A stretch of 64,000 bases of DNA from Desulfoscipio geothermicus DSM 3669 (GTDB taxonomy: Bacteria; Bacillota; Desulfotomaculia; Desulfotomaculales; Desulfallaceae), in the NCBI RefSeq assembly GCF_900115975.1, contig NZ_FOYM01000007.1:62001-126000 (forward strand), in the 5' to 3' direction. Shown here piece after piece: positions 43,007-51,332 of the stretch. Position 1 is the stretch's first letter; each line of letters starts with the position of its first letter. Made by a program: the position numbers and the translations under genes. The notes under the pieces are model-generated. The model had not been told where the DNA came from, did no database searches, and saw only the letters and a list, made by a program, of their open reading frames with translations.

Positions 43007-44671
43007 TTAGAATGTAGGTTTTTCCTTATATTCACCGAATACTTCGCGCATGGTCTGCACAATTTCGCCCTCGGTGGCGTAAGCCCGGACGCATTCAAGG
43101 ATGTAGGGTATCATGTTCTCCGTACCTTCGGCTGCTTTGCGCAGCGCTTCCAGGGTTTCTTGCACGCGGATATTATCACGATCCCGGCGCAGTTTTTGCA
43201 CTTTTTCCACTTGTTTGCGTTCAATGGCGGGGTCAATGGTAAGGATTTCAATATCCATTTGCTCATCGGGGTTGATAAATTCGTTGACCCCTACCTGGAT
43301 GCGCTGTTTCTTGTCGATAGCCCGCTGATACTGGTAGGCGGCGTCGGCGATTTCCTGCTGGAAGAAATTTTGGTCTATGGCCGCCAGCACACCGCCCCGG
43401 CGTTCGATTTCCGCAAAATACTTTTCCGCCTCTTCTTCCATTTTATTGGTCAATGCTTCCACGAAATAAGAGCCGGCCAGCGGGTCGATGACATTGGCTA
43501 CGCCTGTCTCATAAGCAATGATCTGTTGAGTACGTAGCGCAATTTGTACGGACTTTTCAGTGGGCAGAGCCAGCACTTCGTCCATTGAGTTGGTGTGTAG
43601 CGACTGGGTGCCGCCAAGAACCGCTGCCAGAGCTTCGTAGGCGGTACGGATGATGTTGTTCTCCGGCTGCTGAGCCGTCAAGCTGCAGCCGGCGGTCTGG
43701 GTATGGAATCGCAGCAGCCAGGACTTGGGATTTTTAGCCCCGTATTTTTCTTTCATGCGCCGGGCCCAGATCCGCCGGGCGGCGCGGTACTTGGCAATTT
43801 CTTCAAAAAAGTCAATGTGCGAATTGAAGAAGAACGACAGCCGGGGGGCGAAATCATCCACATCCAAACCGGCCGCGATGCCCGCCTCCACGTAAGCAAA
43901 GCCGTCCGCCAGGGTAAAAGCCAGTTCCTGTACGGCTGTAGATCCCGCTTCGCGAATGTGGTAGCCGCTGATGCTAACGGTGTTCCACTTGGGCACGTGT
44001 CTGGCGGCGTATTCAAAAATATTGGTAATCAGACGCATGGATGGTTCCGGCGGGAAAATCCATGATTTTTGAGCAATGTATTCCTTTAAAATATCATTTT
44101 GAATGGTGCCGGTTAATTTTTCCGAGGGGACGCCTTGCTTTTCGCCGGTGGCGATATACATACACCACAGTATAGACGCCGGCGCGTTGGTGGTCATGGA
44201 CGTGCTGACCTGATCCAGGGGGATGCCGTCAAACAACGTTTCCATGTCCGCCAAGCTGTCTATAGCCACGCCGACCCGGCCGACTTCGCCCAGGGAGCGG
44301 GGATGGTCGCTGTCATAGCCCATGATGGTGGGCATGTCAAAGGCCACACTGAGGCCGGTCTGGCCTTTTTCCAGCAGGTATTTGTAGCGCTGGTTGGATT
44401 CCTCGGCGGTGGCGAACCCGGCGAACTGGCGCATGGTCCACAGACGGCCGCGGTACATGTTATGCTGTACGCCCCTGGTAAAGGGGTACTCACCTGGGAA
44501 GCCCAGGTCTTGCAGGTAATCAAAACCCTTAATATCTTCCGGGGTGTAAATGTCCTGTACCGGCATGCCGGAAACCGTATCAAAGTTTATATCCCGGTCT
44601 TTCCTTTTACTCCTTTGAGTCAGCCATTTTTCCCGGGTGGCTTTTATTTCATCAATTTTATTCCCAGACAT
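43007..44671 (-). CDS. mcmA: Methylmalonyl-CoA mutase, large (substrate-binding) subunit
   Basis: TIM-barrel subunit isomerising methylmalonyl-CoA and succinyl-CoA with adenosylcobalamin. It is 554 residues, the length of stand-alone large subunits (no fused B12 domain). Visible: [13 protein letters not shown] near residue 55, [37 protein letters not shown], and [24 protein letters not shown], all family signatures. ATG 44671 has a short AAGGAGC site and begins three bases after meaB. The exact acyl-CoA specificity is inferred; [10 protein letters not shown] favours methylmalonyl over isobutyryl or ethylmalonyl types only weakly. Confidence 0.93.
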   Translation of the reverse strand: MSGNKIDEIKATREKWLTQRSKRKDRDINFDTVSGMPVQDIYTPEDIKGFDYLQDLGFPGEYPFTRGVQHNMYRGRLWTMRQFAGFATAEESNQRYKYLLEKGQTGLSVAFDMPTIMGYDSDHPRSLGEVGRVGVAIDSLADMETLFDGIPLDQVSTSMTTNAPASILWCMYIATGEKQGVPSEKLTGTIQNDILKEYIAQKSWIFPPEPSMRLITNIFEYAARHVPKWNTVSISGYHIREAGSTAVQELAFTLADGFAYVEAGIAAGLDVDDFAPRLSFFFNSHIDFFEEIAKYRAARRIWARRMKEKYGAKNPKSWLLRFHTQTAGCSLTAQQPENNIIRTAYEALAAVLGGTQSLHTNSMDEVLALPTEKSVQIALRTQQIIAYETGVANVIDPLAGSYFVEALTNKMEEEAEKYFAEIERRGGVLAAIDQNFFQQEIADAAYQYQRAIDKKQRIQVGVNEFINPDEQMDIEILTIDPAIERKQVEKVQKLRRDRDNIRVQETLEALRKAAEGTENMIPYILECVRAYATEGEIVQTMREVFGEYKEKPTF

Positions 44672-44674
44672 ATA

Positions 44675-45637
44675 TCAATGCTCCTTTCCAAAAATTTTAT
44701 CTGATATTTCCCGGACAAACTTTTGCGCCTCCGAATACGGGTCTGTATGGCGATCAGCCAGTTGATCTATCAGTTCCGTCAGGTTGTTTTTTACTGTAAA
44801 ATAATTCCATAATGCATTGCGCAGGTTTTCTTCAACCATTTCCATCACTTCCATGGCCAACCTTTTACGCACGACTTCCTGGTGTTCACCGCTTGCGCTG
44901 GTAGACGCCAGGTGATGGCCGATCGTCGACCAGAGTTCGGCAATGCCTTCCTGGGTCAGGGTGCTGGTGATAAGTACCGGTGGACGCCAACCGTTTTTAA
45001 ACCGGGGGCTCATATCCAGCATTTGTTCTATATCGGTAATCATTTTTTTGGTGTTGCCCAGGTCTGCTTTGTTTACTACAAAAATATCCGCTATCTCCAT
45101 AATGCCCGCTTTGATGGTCTGAATGTGGTCGCCGGCTTCCGGGGTCAGCACCACCAGGGTGGTATCGGCGTAATGCATGATATCGAGTTCGCTCTGGCCG
45201 ACACCGACAGTTTCAATGAGCACCACCTGGCAGCCATAGGCGTCCAGTACCTTGATCACATCCTTGGTGGCCCGGGCCAGGCCGCCCAAGCACCCCCTGG
45301 TACCCATGCTGCGGATAAATACATTTTTATCCAGGGCATGTTCTTGCATGCGGATCCTATCGCCCAGCAAGGCCCCGCCGGATATCGGTGAGGTGGGGTC
45401 TACCGCGATAACACCGACCTTTAGGTTATTTTTCCGAGCTTGTTTAATCAGTTCATCGGTCAGCGAACTTTTACCCGCGCCGGGTGCTCCAGTTACGCCT
45501 ATCACATGGGCACGGCCCGTATAAGGGTATATCTGGCTGAGCAGTTCATGTTTACCCGGCTCATCGTTTTCTATAAGTGTAATTATTTTAGCAGCTGTGC
45601 GCTTATCACCCTGAATGAGTTTAGAAACCTCCAACAT
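44675..45637 (-). CDS. meaB: Methylmalonyl-CoA mutase-associated GTPase MeaB
   Basis: G-protein chaperone (ArgK/MeaB) that gates adenosylcobalamin loading and protects the mutase. It is 320 residues, with Walker A GVTGAPGAGKSSL (about residues 48-60), VDPTSPISGGALLGDRIRM, IETVGVGQSE (switch), and NKADL for guanine recognition. Start ATG 45637. Located in the same operon as both mutase subunits and the adenosyltransferase, which makes the function secure. Confidence 0.95.
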   Translation of the reverse strand: MLEVSKLIQGDKRTAAKIITLIENDEPGKHELLSQIYPYTGRAHVIGVTGAPGAGKSSLTDELIKQARKNNLKVGVIAVDPTSPISGGALLGDRIRMQEHALDKNVFIRSMGTRGCLGGLARATKDVIKVLDAYGCQVVLIETVGVGQSELDIMHYADTTLVVLTPEAGDHIQTIKAGIMEIADIFVVNKADLGNTKKMITDIEQMLDMSPRFKNGWRPPVLITSTLTQEGIAELWSTIGHHLASTSASGEHQEVVRKRLAMEVMEMVEENLRNALWNYFTVKNNLTELIDQLADRHTDPYSEAQKFVREISDKIFGKEH

Positions 45638-45658
45638 GCTCCCACACCCGCCTATCCG

Positions 45659-46198
45659 TCAATATTCTATCCCCTGCCTGGCGGAAACTCCCTGATAATA
45701 GGGATGCTTGATCAGGGTCACGTCGCTTACCAGGTCGGCCTGGTCAATAATTTTTCTGGGTACGTACCTACCTGTTAAGATCAGTTCAACGTGTTCCGGC
45801 TTATTTTTTATGATTTCCAGCACTTCTTCCAGGTCAATTAAATTAAAATCAAGGGCGACATTGATTTCATCAAGAATGACCAGATCGTAATGCCCTTCGT
45901 CAATCACTTTTTTGGCTGTTTCCAGTCCCCGTTTGGCCAGATCGATATCGGCCCGGGCGGGATTTTCCTTGCTGACAAAGGTTTCCAGGCCGCTCTGGAC
46001 TATAATTAGGTTAGGTAAGTATTTTTCCGCAGCCTGTAGCTCGCCGTAATCTTTGCTTCCTTTCATGAATTGTATCATAAAGACTTTATATCCGTGACCA
46101 ACGGCCCTTAAAGCCAGGCCGAGGGATGCTGTTGTCTTGCCCTTACCGTTGCCTGTATAGACCTGAACCAAAGCCTTGGTTAACCGGGGTCGGGACAC
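45659..46198 (-). CDS. cobO: Cob(I)yrinic acid a,c-diamide adenosyltransferase (CobO/BtuR type)
   Basis: Adds the 5'-deoxyadenosyl group to cob(I)alamin or precursors. It is 179 residues with P-loop YTGNGKGKTTASLGLALRA at the N terminus, FMKGSKDYGE and LVILDEINVALDFNL. Start GTG 46198 behind GGGAGGTGG. It leads the mutase operon rather than the cob operon, so here it likely makes cofactor on the spot for the mutase. It lies 40 bases downstream of the predicted start of a sigma-54-type promoter. Confidence 0.93.
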   Translation of the reverse strand: MSRPRLTKALVQVYTGNGKGKTTASLGLALRAVGHGYKVFMIQFMKGSKDYGELQAAEKYLPNLIIVQSGLETFVSKENPARADIDLAKRGLETAKKVIDEGHYDLVILDEINVALDFNLIDLEEVLEIIKNKPEHVELILTGRYVPRKIIDQADLVSDVTLIKHPYYQGVSARQGIEY

Positions 46199-46249
46199 AG
46201 GACCACCTCCCTACAAAGCAAATGCGATATGCAATTTGTAAAATGTTTA

Positions 46250-46265
46250 AGCAAGATTTATGCCA
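46250..46265 (-). promoter_or_regulatory. Sigma-54 (-24/-12) promoter of cobO-meaB-mcmAB
   Basis: On the minus strand TGGCATAAATCTTGCT has GG-N10-GC spacing and matches TGGCAC...TTGCW at nearly all fixed positions. The predicted start is near 46239, giving a 40-base leader. Confidence 0.75.
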
Positions 46266-46519
46266 CAAAGTGTGGGTGCGGCCGGTTGCTTCCGCAATGG
46301 CTTATTTTTTCCTGCCTTGAGCAGCAAAATCGGCAAAGTAATATAAAACGGCCGCCCAATTTAAAAATTTTTTAAAGTTATGTTATTTCAGAAAAAATTT
46401 TATCTTTGTTTACGATCATTGACATATGTCGTACAGCAAAATAACCGCCCGGGCAGCGGTTTATTTATACTTTAAACTATACCCTGCCATATATACGGCA
46501 AGGGCTAAGGATAAAAGTA
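46266..46519. other. Gene-free interval upstream of the mutase operon
   Basis: No convincing gene. It contains a TTGC-TTCC-GCAA dyad (46286-46297), the perfect palindrome GACATATGTC (46421-46430), about 155 bases upstream of the -24 element and so a candidate activator site, and a hairpin ATAACCGC...GCGGTTTAT (46438-46468) that could terminate in either direction. Confidence 0.5.
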
Positions 46520-46562
46520 TTAAAAAGCGCGCGCCGAGGGAACTGATTTAAACGCGCTTTTA
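46520..46562 (-). terminator. Terminator of the activase-like operon, conserved loop
   Basis: AAAAGCGCG (46523-46531) pairs with CGCGCTTTT (46553-46561); on the minus strand the stem runs into a T tract. It overlaps the stop codon of the small membrane protein. The loop carries the same 13-mer as the hairpin at 34265-34308. Confidence 0.8.
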
Positions 46563-46769
46563 TTTATAAAATCTGCTTTTGAAAAAATAATAAAAAATAG
46601 GACCGATAATGAGAAACCAGCCGGCAAAAAAACCCCAGATTATCGACTCGGCCCGTGAACGACCGTTTTTTCGGGCATCCACGCCCACCCAGATGCCCGA
46701 GACAAGCATGATGATGATGATGGTTGCATTAAAAAAAACGGCTAATATTTTCAGGTCGTTTTCTGTCAC
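46560..46769 (-). CDS. Small two-span membrane protein in the activase-like operon
   Basis: A 69-residue protein with two predicted transmembrane segments (about 8-29 and 42-62), joined by a short basic loop (DARKNGRSRAES). Start GTG 46769 behind AGGAGG eight bases upstream, a strong site that argues for a real gene. It begins 11 bases after the HgdC-like gene, so it is the last gene of that operon. It resembles small PLDc_N/phospholipase-like membrane peptides only in shape. Function unknown; a membrane anchor or electron-input partner is speculative. Confidence 0.7.
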   Translation of the reverse strand: MTENDLKILAVFFNATIIIIMLVSGIWVGVDARKNGRSRAESIIWGFFAGWFLIIGPIFYYFFKSRFYK

Positions 46770-46780
46770 GCTTTAACCTC

Positions 46781-47737
46781 CTATACGATATCCCACCGGG
46801 GACACCGGGCGCCCCAGCGACCGATAACGCGGTTTTCTTCGTAAATTTCGGCAATCTCACAGGCGTTGGGGCAGCCGTCGCATTCAAAGCTGCTGGTCTG
46901 GTAAGCCAGTTCGGTAATGGCAAAACCTTTAAATCTGGTGCTTCTTTTGCTTATGCCCAGTTCTTCCCGGGCCAGCAGGGCCGCCCCGATGGCGCCCATG
47001 ACATCATGGTGCGGGGGCACCAGAATTTCCATGTCCAGCGCTCTTTGAAATGCGGACCTGATGCCGGCGTTGGCGGCCACCCCGCCCTGAAACATGACCG
47101 GTGGCAAAATGTCCTTACCTTTGCCGACGTTGTTCAGGTAGTTGCGCACTAGGGCTTCACATAGTCCGTTAATAATATCTTTAAGCGGGTGGCCCATTTG
47201 CTGCTTATGGATCATGTCCGACTCGGCAAACACGGTGCAGCGCCCGGCAATGCGTACCGGGTTGTTCGATTGTAGGGCCAGTTCACCGAAATCGGTTATT
47301 GGAATACCGAGTCTGGAGGCCTGCTGGTCTAAAAAAGATCCTGTGCCGGCCGCACAAACTGTATTCATGGCAAAATCTGTTACTATGCCATCCCTGATGA
47401 TGATTATCTTTGAATCCTGTCCGCCTATTTCAAGCACTGTTTGCACTTCCGGCACGAAATGTGCGGCAGACACCGCATGGGCAGTGATTTCGTTTTTTAT
47501 GACATCAGCCCCCACCATGACCCCGGCCAGGTAACGCCCGCTGCCGGTGGTACCGCAGCCGCAAATGGTCGTGTTTTCGGGCAGCAGCCGAGCTGTTTCC
47601 TTCAGGCCGGCCTGGATGGTTTCCACCGGGCGGCCCCTGGTCCGTAAGTAAAGGCCGGTTATTATTTTTCCGGCCTCGTTCTGCACTACAATGTTCGTGC
47701 TTACCGATCCCACGTCTATTCCCAGGTAGGCTTTCAT
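46781..47737 (-). CDS. HgdC/BadF-type ATPase (acyl-CoA dehydratase activase homologue) with extra C-terminal cysteine cluster
   Basis: A 318-residue ASKHA ATPase of the BadF/BadG/HgdC family, which uses ATP hydrolysis to push one electron at very low potential from a bridging [4Fe-4S]. YLGIDVGSVSTNIVV at the N terminus, EIGGQDSKIIII, and the two cluster cysteines in NTVCAAGTG and GRCTVFAESDMIH are present. The C terminus adds ECDGCPNACEI and a final Cys in ARCPRW, not found in classical HgdC. ATG 47737 behind AAGGAAGTG is preferred to an upstream in-frame ATG six codons earlier. It follows two DUF2229-type genes on the same strand; the acceptor protein is presumably theirs. Confidence 0.88.
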   Translation of the reverse strand: MKAYLGIDVGSVSTNIVVQNEAGKIITGLYLRTRGRPVETIQAGLKETARLLPENTTICGCGTTGSGRYLAGVMVGADVIKNEITAHAVSAAHFVPEVQTVLEIGGQDSKIIIIRDGIVTDFAMNTVCAAGTGSFLDQQASRLGIPITDFGELALQSNNPVRIAGRCTVFAESDMIHKQQMGHPLKDIINGLCEALVRNYLNNVGKGKDILPPVMFQGGVAANAGIRSAFQRALDMEILVPPHHDVMGAIGAALLAREELGISKRSTRFKGFAITELAYQTSSFECDGCPNACEIAEIYEENRVIGRWGARCPRWDIV

Positions 47738-47774
47738 AAAGTCACTTCCTTGCAAAATGGTACAATTGTCCGGT

Positions 47775-48887
47775 TTAAAAGGTGCTGGCGGTTAGTAGTT
47801 TATTGTCCGGGGCCTGCAGCTTTTTGCGCCGCAGTAAATCGACAAACGCCTCCAAACGGGTGGTCATACCTGCTTTTCCGGTCTGTTCGTCCAGGAAAAA
47901 GGTGAGCACGGGGATATTATAATCGCGACTGACAGAGGTCAGAATGGTTCGCGCCACTATTTCCGGGATGCAGGTAAAGGGTGCCAGTTGAATAACTCCG
48001 TCAAAATTACGCTTGGAATAAAGGATGGTATTGCCGATGGAATCTCTGCCGTGGCCACCGATTAATTCGGGCAGGTATGGCTTGGCGGCATCCTTTACGG
48101 TCAGCCCCTCAACGGTTTCCTTCCAGGTGTTGTCCCGGGTCCACCCGGTCAGGAACATGGACCGTTCCACTTCCACGCCCAGGTTGCCCAGAGTTTCTTC
48201 AATTTCCAGGTTGCTGGCCGGTTCCAGCAGGACGTAAATCTCTCCCACAATACCTACTTTTAAAACCAGCCGTTCCGGGTCCCGGGGGATATTGTCCAGT
48301 TCAATCAACGCCGCAGTTTCAGCATCGATGATTTCCCGGGTGGTATAGGCTTTGTCAATCCATTCCAGCACTTTTTTATATGTTTTGGTGGTGGCGCCGG
48401 GTTTTAGTTCCCGGGGCCTGATGATATGCGTGGCCTTTTCCACGTTATCCAGGGCCTGCAACTTGCGCCAGGCCCTTTTGATGCACTCAATAATGGCCTT
48501 GATGGACAGGCGGCAGGGGTTCAGTTTGTAAACATTACGAATAAAATTAAAGGGATATAGTCTGGGCGGTTCAAATACGATCATTTCCACGGGGTGCCCC
48601 AGGTCGTGCAGTATTTTTTTGTGCAATTCAGCGTAAAGCCCCGCCCGGCATGGCCCGACGCCGCCCGAGGTGACTATTACGTTGGCACCCATTTCAATGG
48701 TTTCCAAATATGTACCCATTAATATTTTTAAAGGAAAGCAGGCAAATTCGGGTGTGTTTTGCACGCCCAGGTTTAACGTCCGGCGACTGGGGCGAGGGGG
48801 TAAGATTACTTCATTGCCCAGGTCATTTAACAGCATTTTAAAGGTACGGTAAGATTCACCCATATGCGGGAATGTTACCTTGCGCAC
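47775..48887 (-). CDS. DUF2229-type activase-related protein (COG3580/3581 group), second
   Basis: A 370-residue protein related to the component proteins of 2-hydroxyacyl-CoA dehydratase systems. Conserved Cys blocks: QNTPEFACFPLKILMGTYLE, TSGGVGPCRAGLY and QLAPFTCIPEIVARTIL, then TFFLDEQTGKAGMTTRLEAFVDLL, a signature shared with its upstream neighbour. The cysteines may hold an Fe-S cluster. Start GTG 48887 shares one base with the upstream gene's stop (TAGTG), so translation is coupled. In many anaerobes these parts are fused in a single protein of about 1,400 residues; here they are separate. Substrate unknown. Confidence 0.85.
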   Translation of the reverse strand: MRKVTFPHMGESYRTFKMLLNDLGNEVILPPRPSRRTLNLGVQNTPEFACFPLKILMGTYLETIEMGANVIVTSGGVGPCRAGLYAELHKKILHDLGHPVEMIVFEPPRLYPFNFIRNVYKLNPCRLSIKAIIECIKRAWRKLQALDNVEKATHIIRPRELKPGATTKTYKKVLEWIDKAYTTREIIDAETAALIELDNIPRDPERLVLKVGIVGEIYVLLEPASNLEIEETLGNLGVEVERSMFLTGWTRDNTWKETVEGLTVKDAAKPYLPELIGGHGRDSIGNTILYSKRNFDGVIQLAPFTCIPEIVARTILTSVSRDYNIPVLTFFLDEQTGKAGMTTRLEAFVDLLRRKKLQAPDNKLLTASTF

Positions 48888-49864
48888 TACCGGTCACCCC
48901 TTTTCTTTCTTTTAACCATGTCGACAAACGCCTCCAACCTGGTGCCTATGCCGGCTTCGCCGCTGTGTTCATCAATGGTCAGGCTCATAAAGGGTATATT
49001 ACCGCCGTTTTTGTTATTGAATCGAATGAACCGGTCAACAATTGAATCTGGTCCGCAGCCAAATGCGGTGAGATGAATGATGCCGTCCACGCCGCTGCGT
49101 CGCGCAAAATACGCGGCCGCCCGTAGGGTTCTTTCGCTGAACGTCCAGAACATGCGCTTGCCCGAGCCATGTTTTTGCCAATTTAACTTGCCGGGCGGAA
49201 CATTGTCCGGGGTTAGAACCTGCACACTCATTTGCCGTAACTTTTCCACTACGCCCACGCTGATGTACGGGTCGTGAATGGCGTAAGGGTAGCCCACTAA
49301 AGCAAAGGTTAGTTGTCCCGGTTGTTTAACCGATTGATATTTTTTCCCCTTAAAAATAACATCCATGGCTTCCAGTGGTTGCAGCCCGCTGTTTAATACC
49401 CTTTGAAATTTTAGCTGGGTCAGCCGGGCTTTCAGGTAAGCCCTAATAATATTGAGCGGGCTGGCATTGAGCATTTTGCCCACTGCGTAATAGGCTGAGA
49501 ATATGCCATTTTTACGGTCACGGTTGTCTATGCGCACATCGATAACCGGCGGCATGTCGGCCAGTCCATGCCGGATCATGTCCGGCAAGCCCAGAAATTT
49601 GGGGCAGTAAACCGTTTTTTTATTTAAACAGACAATCCGCGGGATAAATAAAAAGTCAACTTTGCCCTTCAAGGCCAACGCATGTCCGAAAAAAACCTTG
49701 ATTGGTACGCATGCATCGGCCAGTGCTTCGCGCACGCCGCTGTCAAGCATTCGCCGGGTGGTTTTTCCGGTAGTAATTACTTGCACGCCGAGTTCTTCGA
49801 AAAAGACTTTCCACATGGGAAAGTATACATAGTAAAATAGAGCGCTGGGAATACCGATGCGCAT
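48887..49864 (-). CDS. DUF2229-type activase-related protein (COG3580/3581 group), first
   Basis: A 325-residue protein from ATG 49864 (MRIGIPSALFYYVYFPMW), the typical DUF2229 start; an upstream in-frame ATG at 49930 would add unconserved residues. Cys blocks ADACVPIKVFFGHA, FIPRIVCLNKKTVYCPKFLGLPD and HLTAFGCGPDSIVDRFI, and the C-terminal SLTIDEHSGEAGIGTRLEAFVDM repeat the pattern of its neighbour, pointing to duplication or a heterodimer. It is the first gene of the minus-strand operon. No enzyme activity is established for this family. Confidence 0.85.
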   Translation of the reverse strand: MRIGIPSALFYYVYFPMWKVFFEELGVQVITTGKTTRRMLDSGVREALADACVPIKVFFGHALALKGKVDFLFIPRIVCLNKKTVYCPKFLGLPDMIRHGLADMPPVIDVRIDNRDRKNGIFSAYYAVGKMLNASPLNIIRAYLKARLTQLKFQRVLNSGLQPLEAMDVIFKGKKYQSVKQPGQLTFALVGYPYAIHDPYISVGVVEKLRQMSVQVLTPDNVPPGKLNWQKHGSGKRMFWTFSERTLRAAAYFARRSGVDGIIHLTAFGCGPDSIVDRFIRFNNKNGGNIPFMSLTIDEHSGEAGIGTRLEAFVDMVKRKKRGDR

Positions 49865-50058
49865 GCTCCTACACTCCTGCTTGGGTGCGTTATTAAATAT
49901 ATTATTAAGGCGGGTAGCGGTTATAACCATATTTATGTCAATAAAAAATATATTTCTTGTTTATTTAAAAAAATCCTTTTGCAAATTTCAACAAATTATA
50001 AAGGCCGGGTTATAAGGGTTTTTAGGGAAATCGGCAACAAAATTATGGTAATATATGC

Positions 50059-50086
50059 TTGGAATAACGTCTGCAAGTGTTATACA
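50059..50086 (+). promoter_or_regulatory. Promoter candidate for the DUF3786-nudF pair
   Basis: TTGGAA (50059-50064), 16-bp spacer, TATACA (50081-50086), 43 bases before ATG 50129. Confidence 0.55.
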
Positions 50087-50128
50087 ATGTACTTTAAATA
50101 ATTACCGTAGGTTTAAGGAGGCATTGTC

Positions 50129-50746
50129 ATGACAGCCCAGATAAACTTGGACCCGGCCCATAAAAAGGCCAAAGAGGACTTTGCCCGGGTATTGCCCGGC
50201 GTCGTGGCCGATAATGCCCTGGTGCAATTTTGTGAGGAGGGTTCTTTTTTTACCGTCCCCTTTTTAGGCAAGCAGTACCGCATATATTTTCCCGGCGGGG
50301 AGGTGGAATACTGTGATGAAAAGGGGGAAGTGCCGCTGGCTTATAAGGTGGTGTTATTGCATTATCTAACCCACTGCGGGCCCAGGGCGGTGGAAGGAAC
50401 CAAGCTGGCGTTTGCCGAATTGCCCAGTGGCTCTATTTACGTAGGGCCGTTCAACAACCGGGCCATTAAGCCGCTGGTAGGCATTTTCGCTGCCCGTACC
50501 GGGAAATTGAAGGAAGCGGCGGCCAAGCTGGGCGGGTGGGAGGAAAACATGGGGGACGTGGCGGTCACGGTGCCGGTGCTGCCCAAGATACCGATTACCT
50601 TTGTATTATGGGAAGGGGACGATGAATTTCCCCCTTCGGGCAATGTTTTGTTTGACGCTTCGGCGCCGAGCCATTTGCATACTGAAGACTATGCGCTTTT
50701 ACCCGGGCTGGCCGTCTGGGAGATGAAGAAGATCGCCCAAATCTGA
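50129..50746 (+). CDS. DUF3786 domain protein
   Basis: A 205-residue soluble protein of the DUF3786 family, common in anaerobes with corrinoid or Fe-S enzymes. Features: FCEEGSFFTVPFLGKQYRI, VVLLHYLTHCGPRA, FKPLVGIF-like block IKPLVGIFAARTGKL, FVLWEGDDEFPPSGNVLFD and a C-terminal LHTEDYALLPGLAVWEM. ATG 50129 behind AAGGAGG. Two cysteines only. Function unknown. The next gene is 17 bases away and cotranscribed. Confidence 0.8.
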   Translation: MTAQINLDPAHKKAKEDFARVLPGVVADNALVQFCEEGSFFTVPFLGKQYRIYFPGGEVEYCDEKGEVPLAYKVVLLHYLTHCGPRAVEGTKLAFAELPSGSIYVGPFNNRAIKPLVGIFAARTGKLKEAAAKLGGWEENMGDVAVTVPVLPKIPITFVLWEGDDEFPPSGNVLFDASAPSHLHTEDYALLPGLAVWEMKKIAQI

Positions 50747-50763
50747 TATCTGGAGGATGTGTA

Positions 50764-51297
50764 ATGGCAACGGAAAAAACTATGACTTCGGAAACGGTTT
50801 TTCACGGGAAAATTATAAACGTGCGCCGGGATGATGTACTGCTACCCGACGGGCGGCCGGGGACCAGGGAGGTGGTGGGCTCCGCCGACGCGGTGGCGGT
50901 GGTGGCGGTCACGGAAAACCGGGAAGTGCTGATGGTCAGTCAATACCGCTATCCGGCCGGCAAAGAAATGCTGGAGATACCTGCGGGCAAAATAGAACCG
51001 GGTGAGCAGGCGCTCGAATGTGCCCAAAGAGAGTTAGAAGAGGAAACCGGTTACCGGGCCGGTAACTGGCGTGATTTGTACCGGTTTTATACATCGCCGG
51101 GTTTTTGCACCGAACAAATCCATTTATACCTGGCGTATGACTTAACGGCACACAATCAGAATCCAGACCAGGACGAGTTTATTGAGGTAATCAAAATACC
51201 GCTTGAAAAAGCCTTGCAAATGGTTGAAAGCAATGAAATATGTGATGCTAAAACCATCACCGGCCTGTTGGCGGCCGTTAGGTATATAGAGAAATAA
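50764..51297 (+). CDS. nudF: Nudix hydrolase, ADP-ribose pyrophosphatase
   Basis: A 177-residue NudF-type protein. The Nudix box reads GKIEPGEQALECAQRELEEETGY (Gly-x5-Glu-x7-Arg-Glu-x2-Glu-Glu-x-Gly). SPGFCTEQIHLYLA and DQDEFIEV downstream are typical of ADP-ribose pyrophosphatases. The last six codons, AGG TAT ATA GAG AAA TAA, are identical to the last six codons of the convergent minC gene because both lie in one perfect inverted repeat. Confidence 0.92.
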   Translation: MATEKTMTSETVFHGKIINVRRDDVLLPDGRPGTREVVGSADAVAVVAVTENREVLMVSQYRYPAGKEMLEIPAGKIEPGEQALECAQRELEEETGYRAGNWRDLYRFYTSPGFCTEQIHLYLAYDLTAHNQNPDQDEFIEVIKIPLEKALQMVESNEICDAKTITGLLAAVRYIEK

Positions 51298-51332
51298 CCG
51301 GACTTTCCGTCCGGTTATTTCTCTATATACCT
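51280..51332. terminator. 24-bp perfect inverted repeat, bidirectional terminator shared by two coding ends
   Basis: Positions 51280-51303 and 51309-51332 are exact reverse complements, with a TTTCC loop. The arms hold the terminal 18 nt (RYIEK and stop) of nudF and, on the other strand, of minC. It is A/T-rich enough at the far arms to terminate both ways. Confidence 0.9.

Noticed and set aside
42590-43537. 315-codon plus-strand frame across mcmB and mcmA
   Set aside because: Antisense to two well-recognised mutase subunits.
46411-46433. TACGA...TCGTA outer dyad around GACATATGTC as a larger operator
   Set aside because: The inner sequence is not symmetric about the same centre, so only the 10-bp core is reported.
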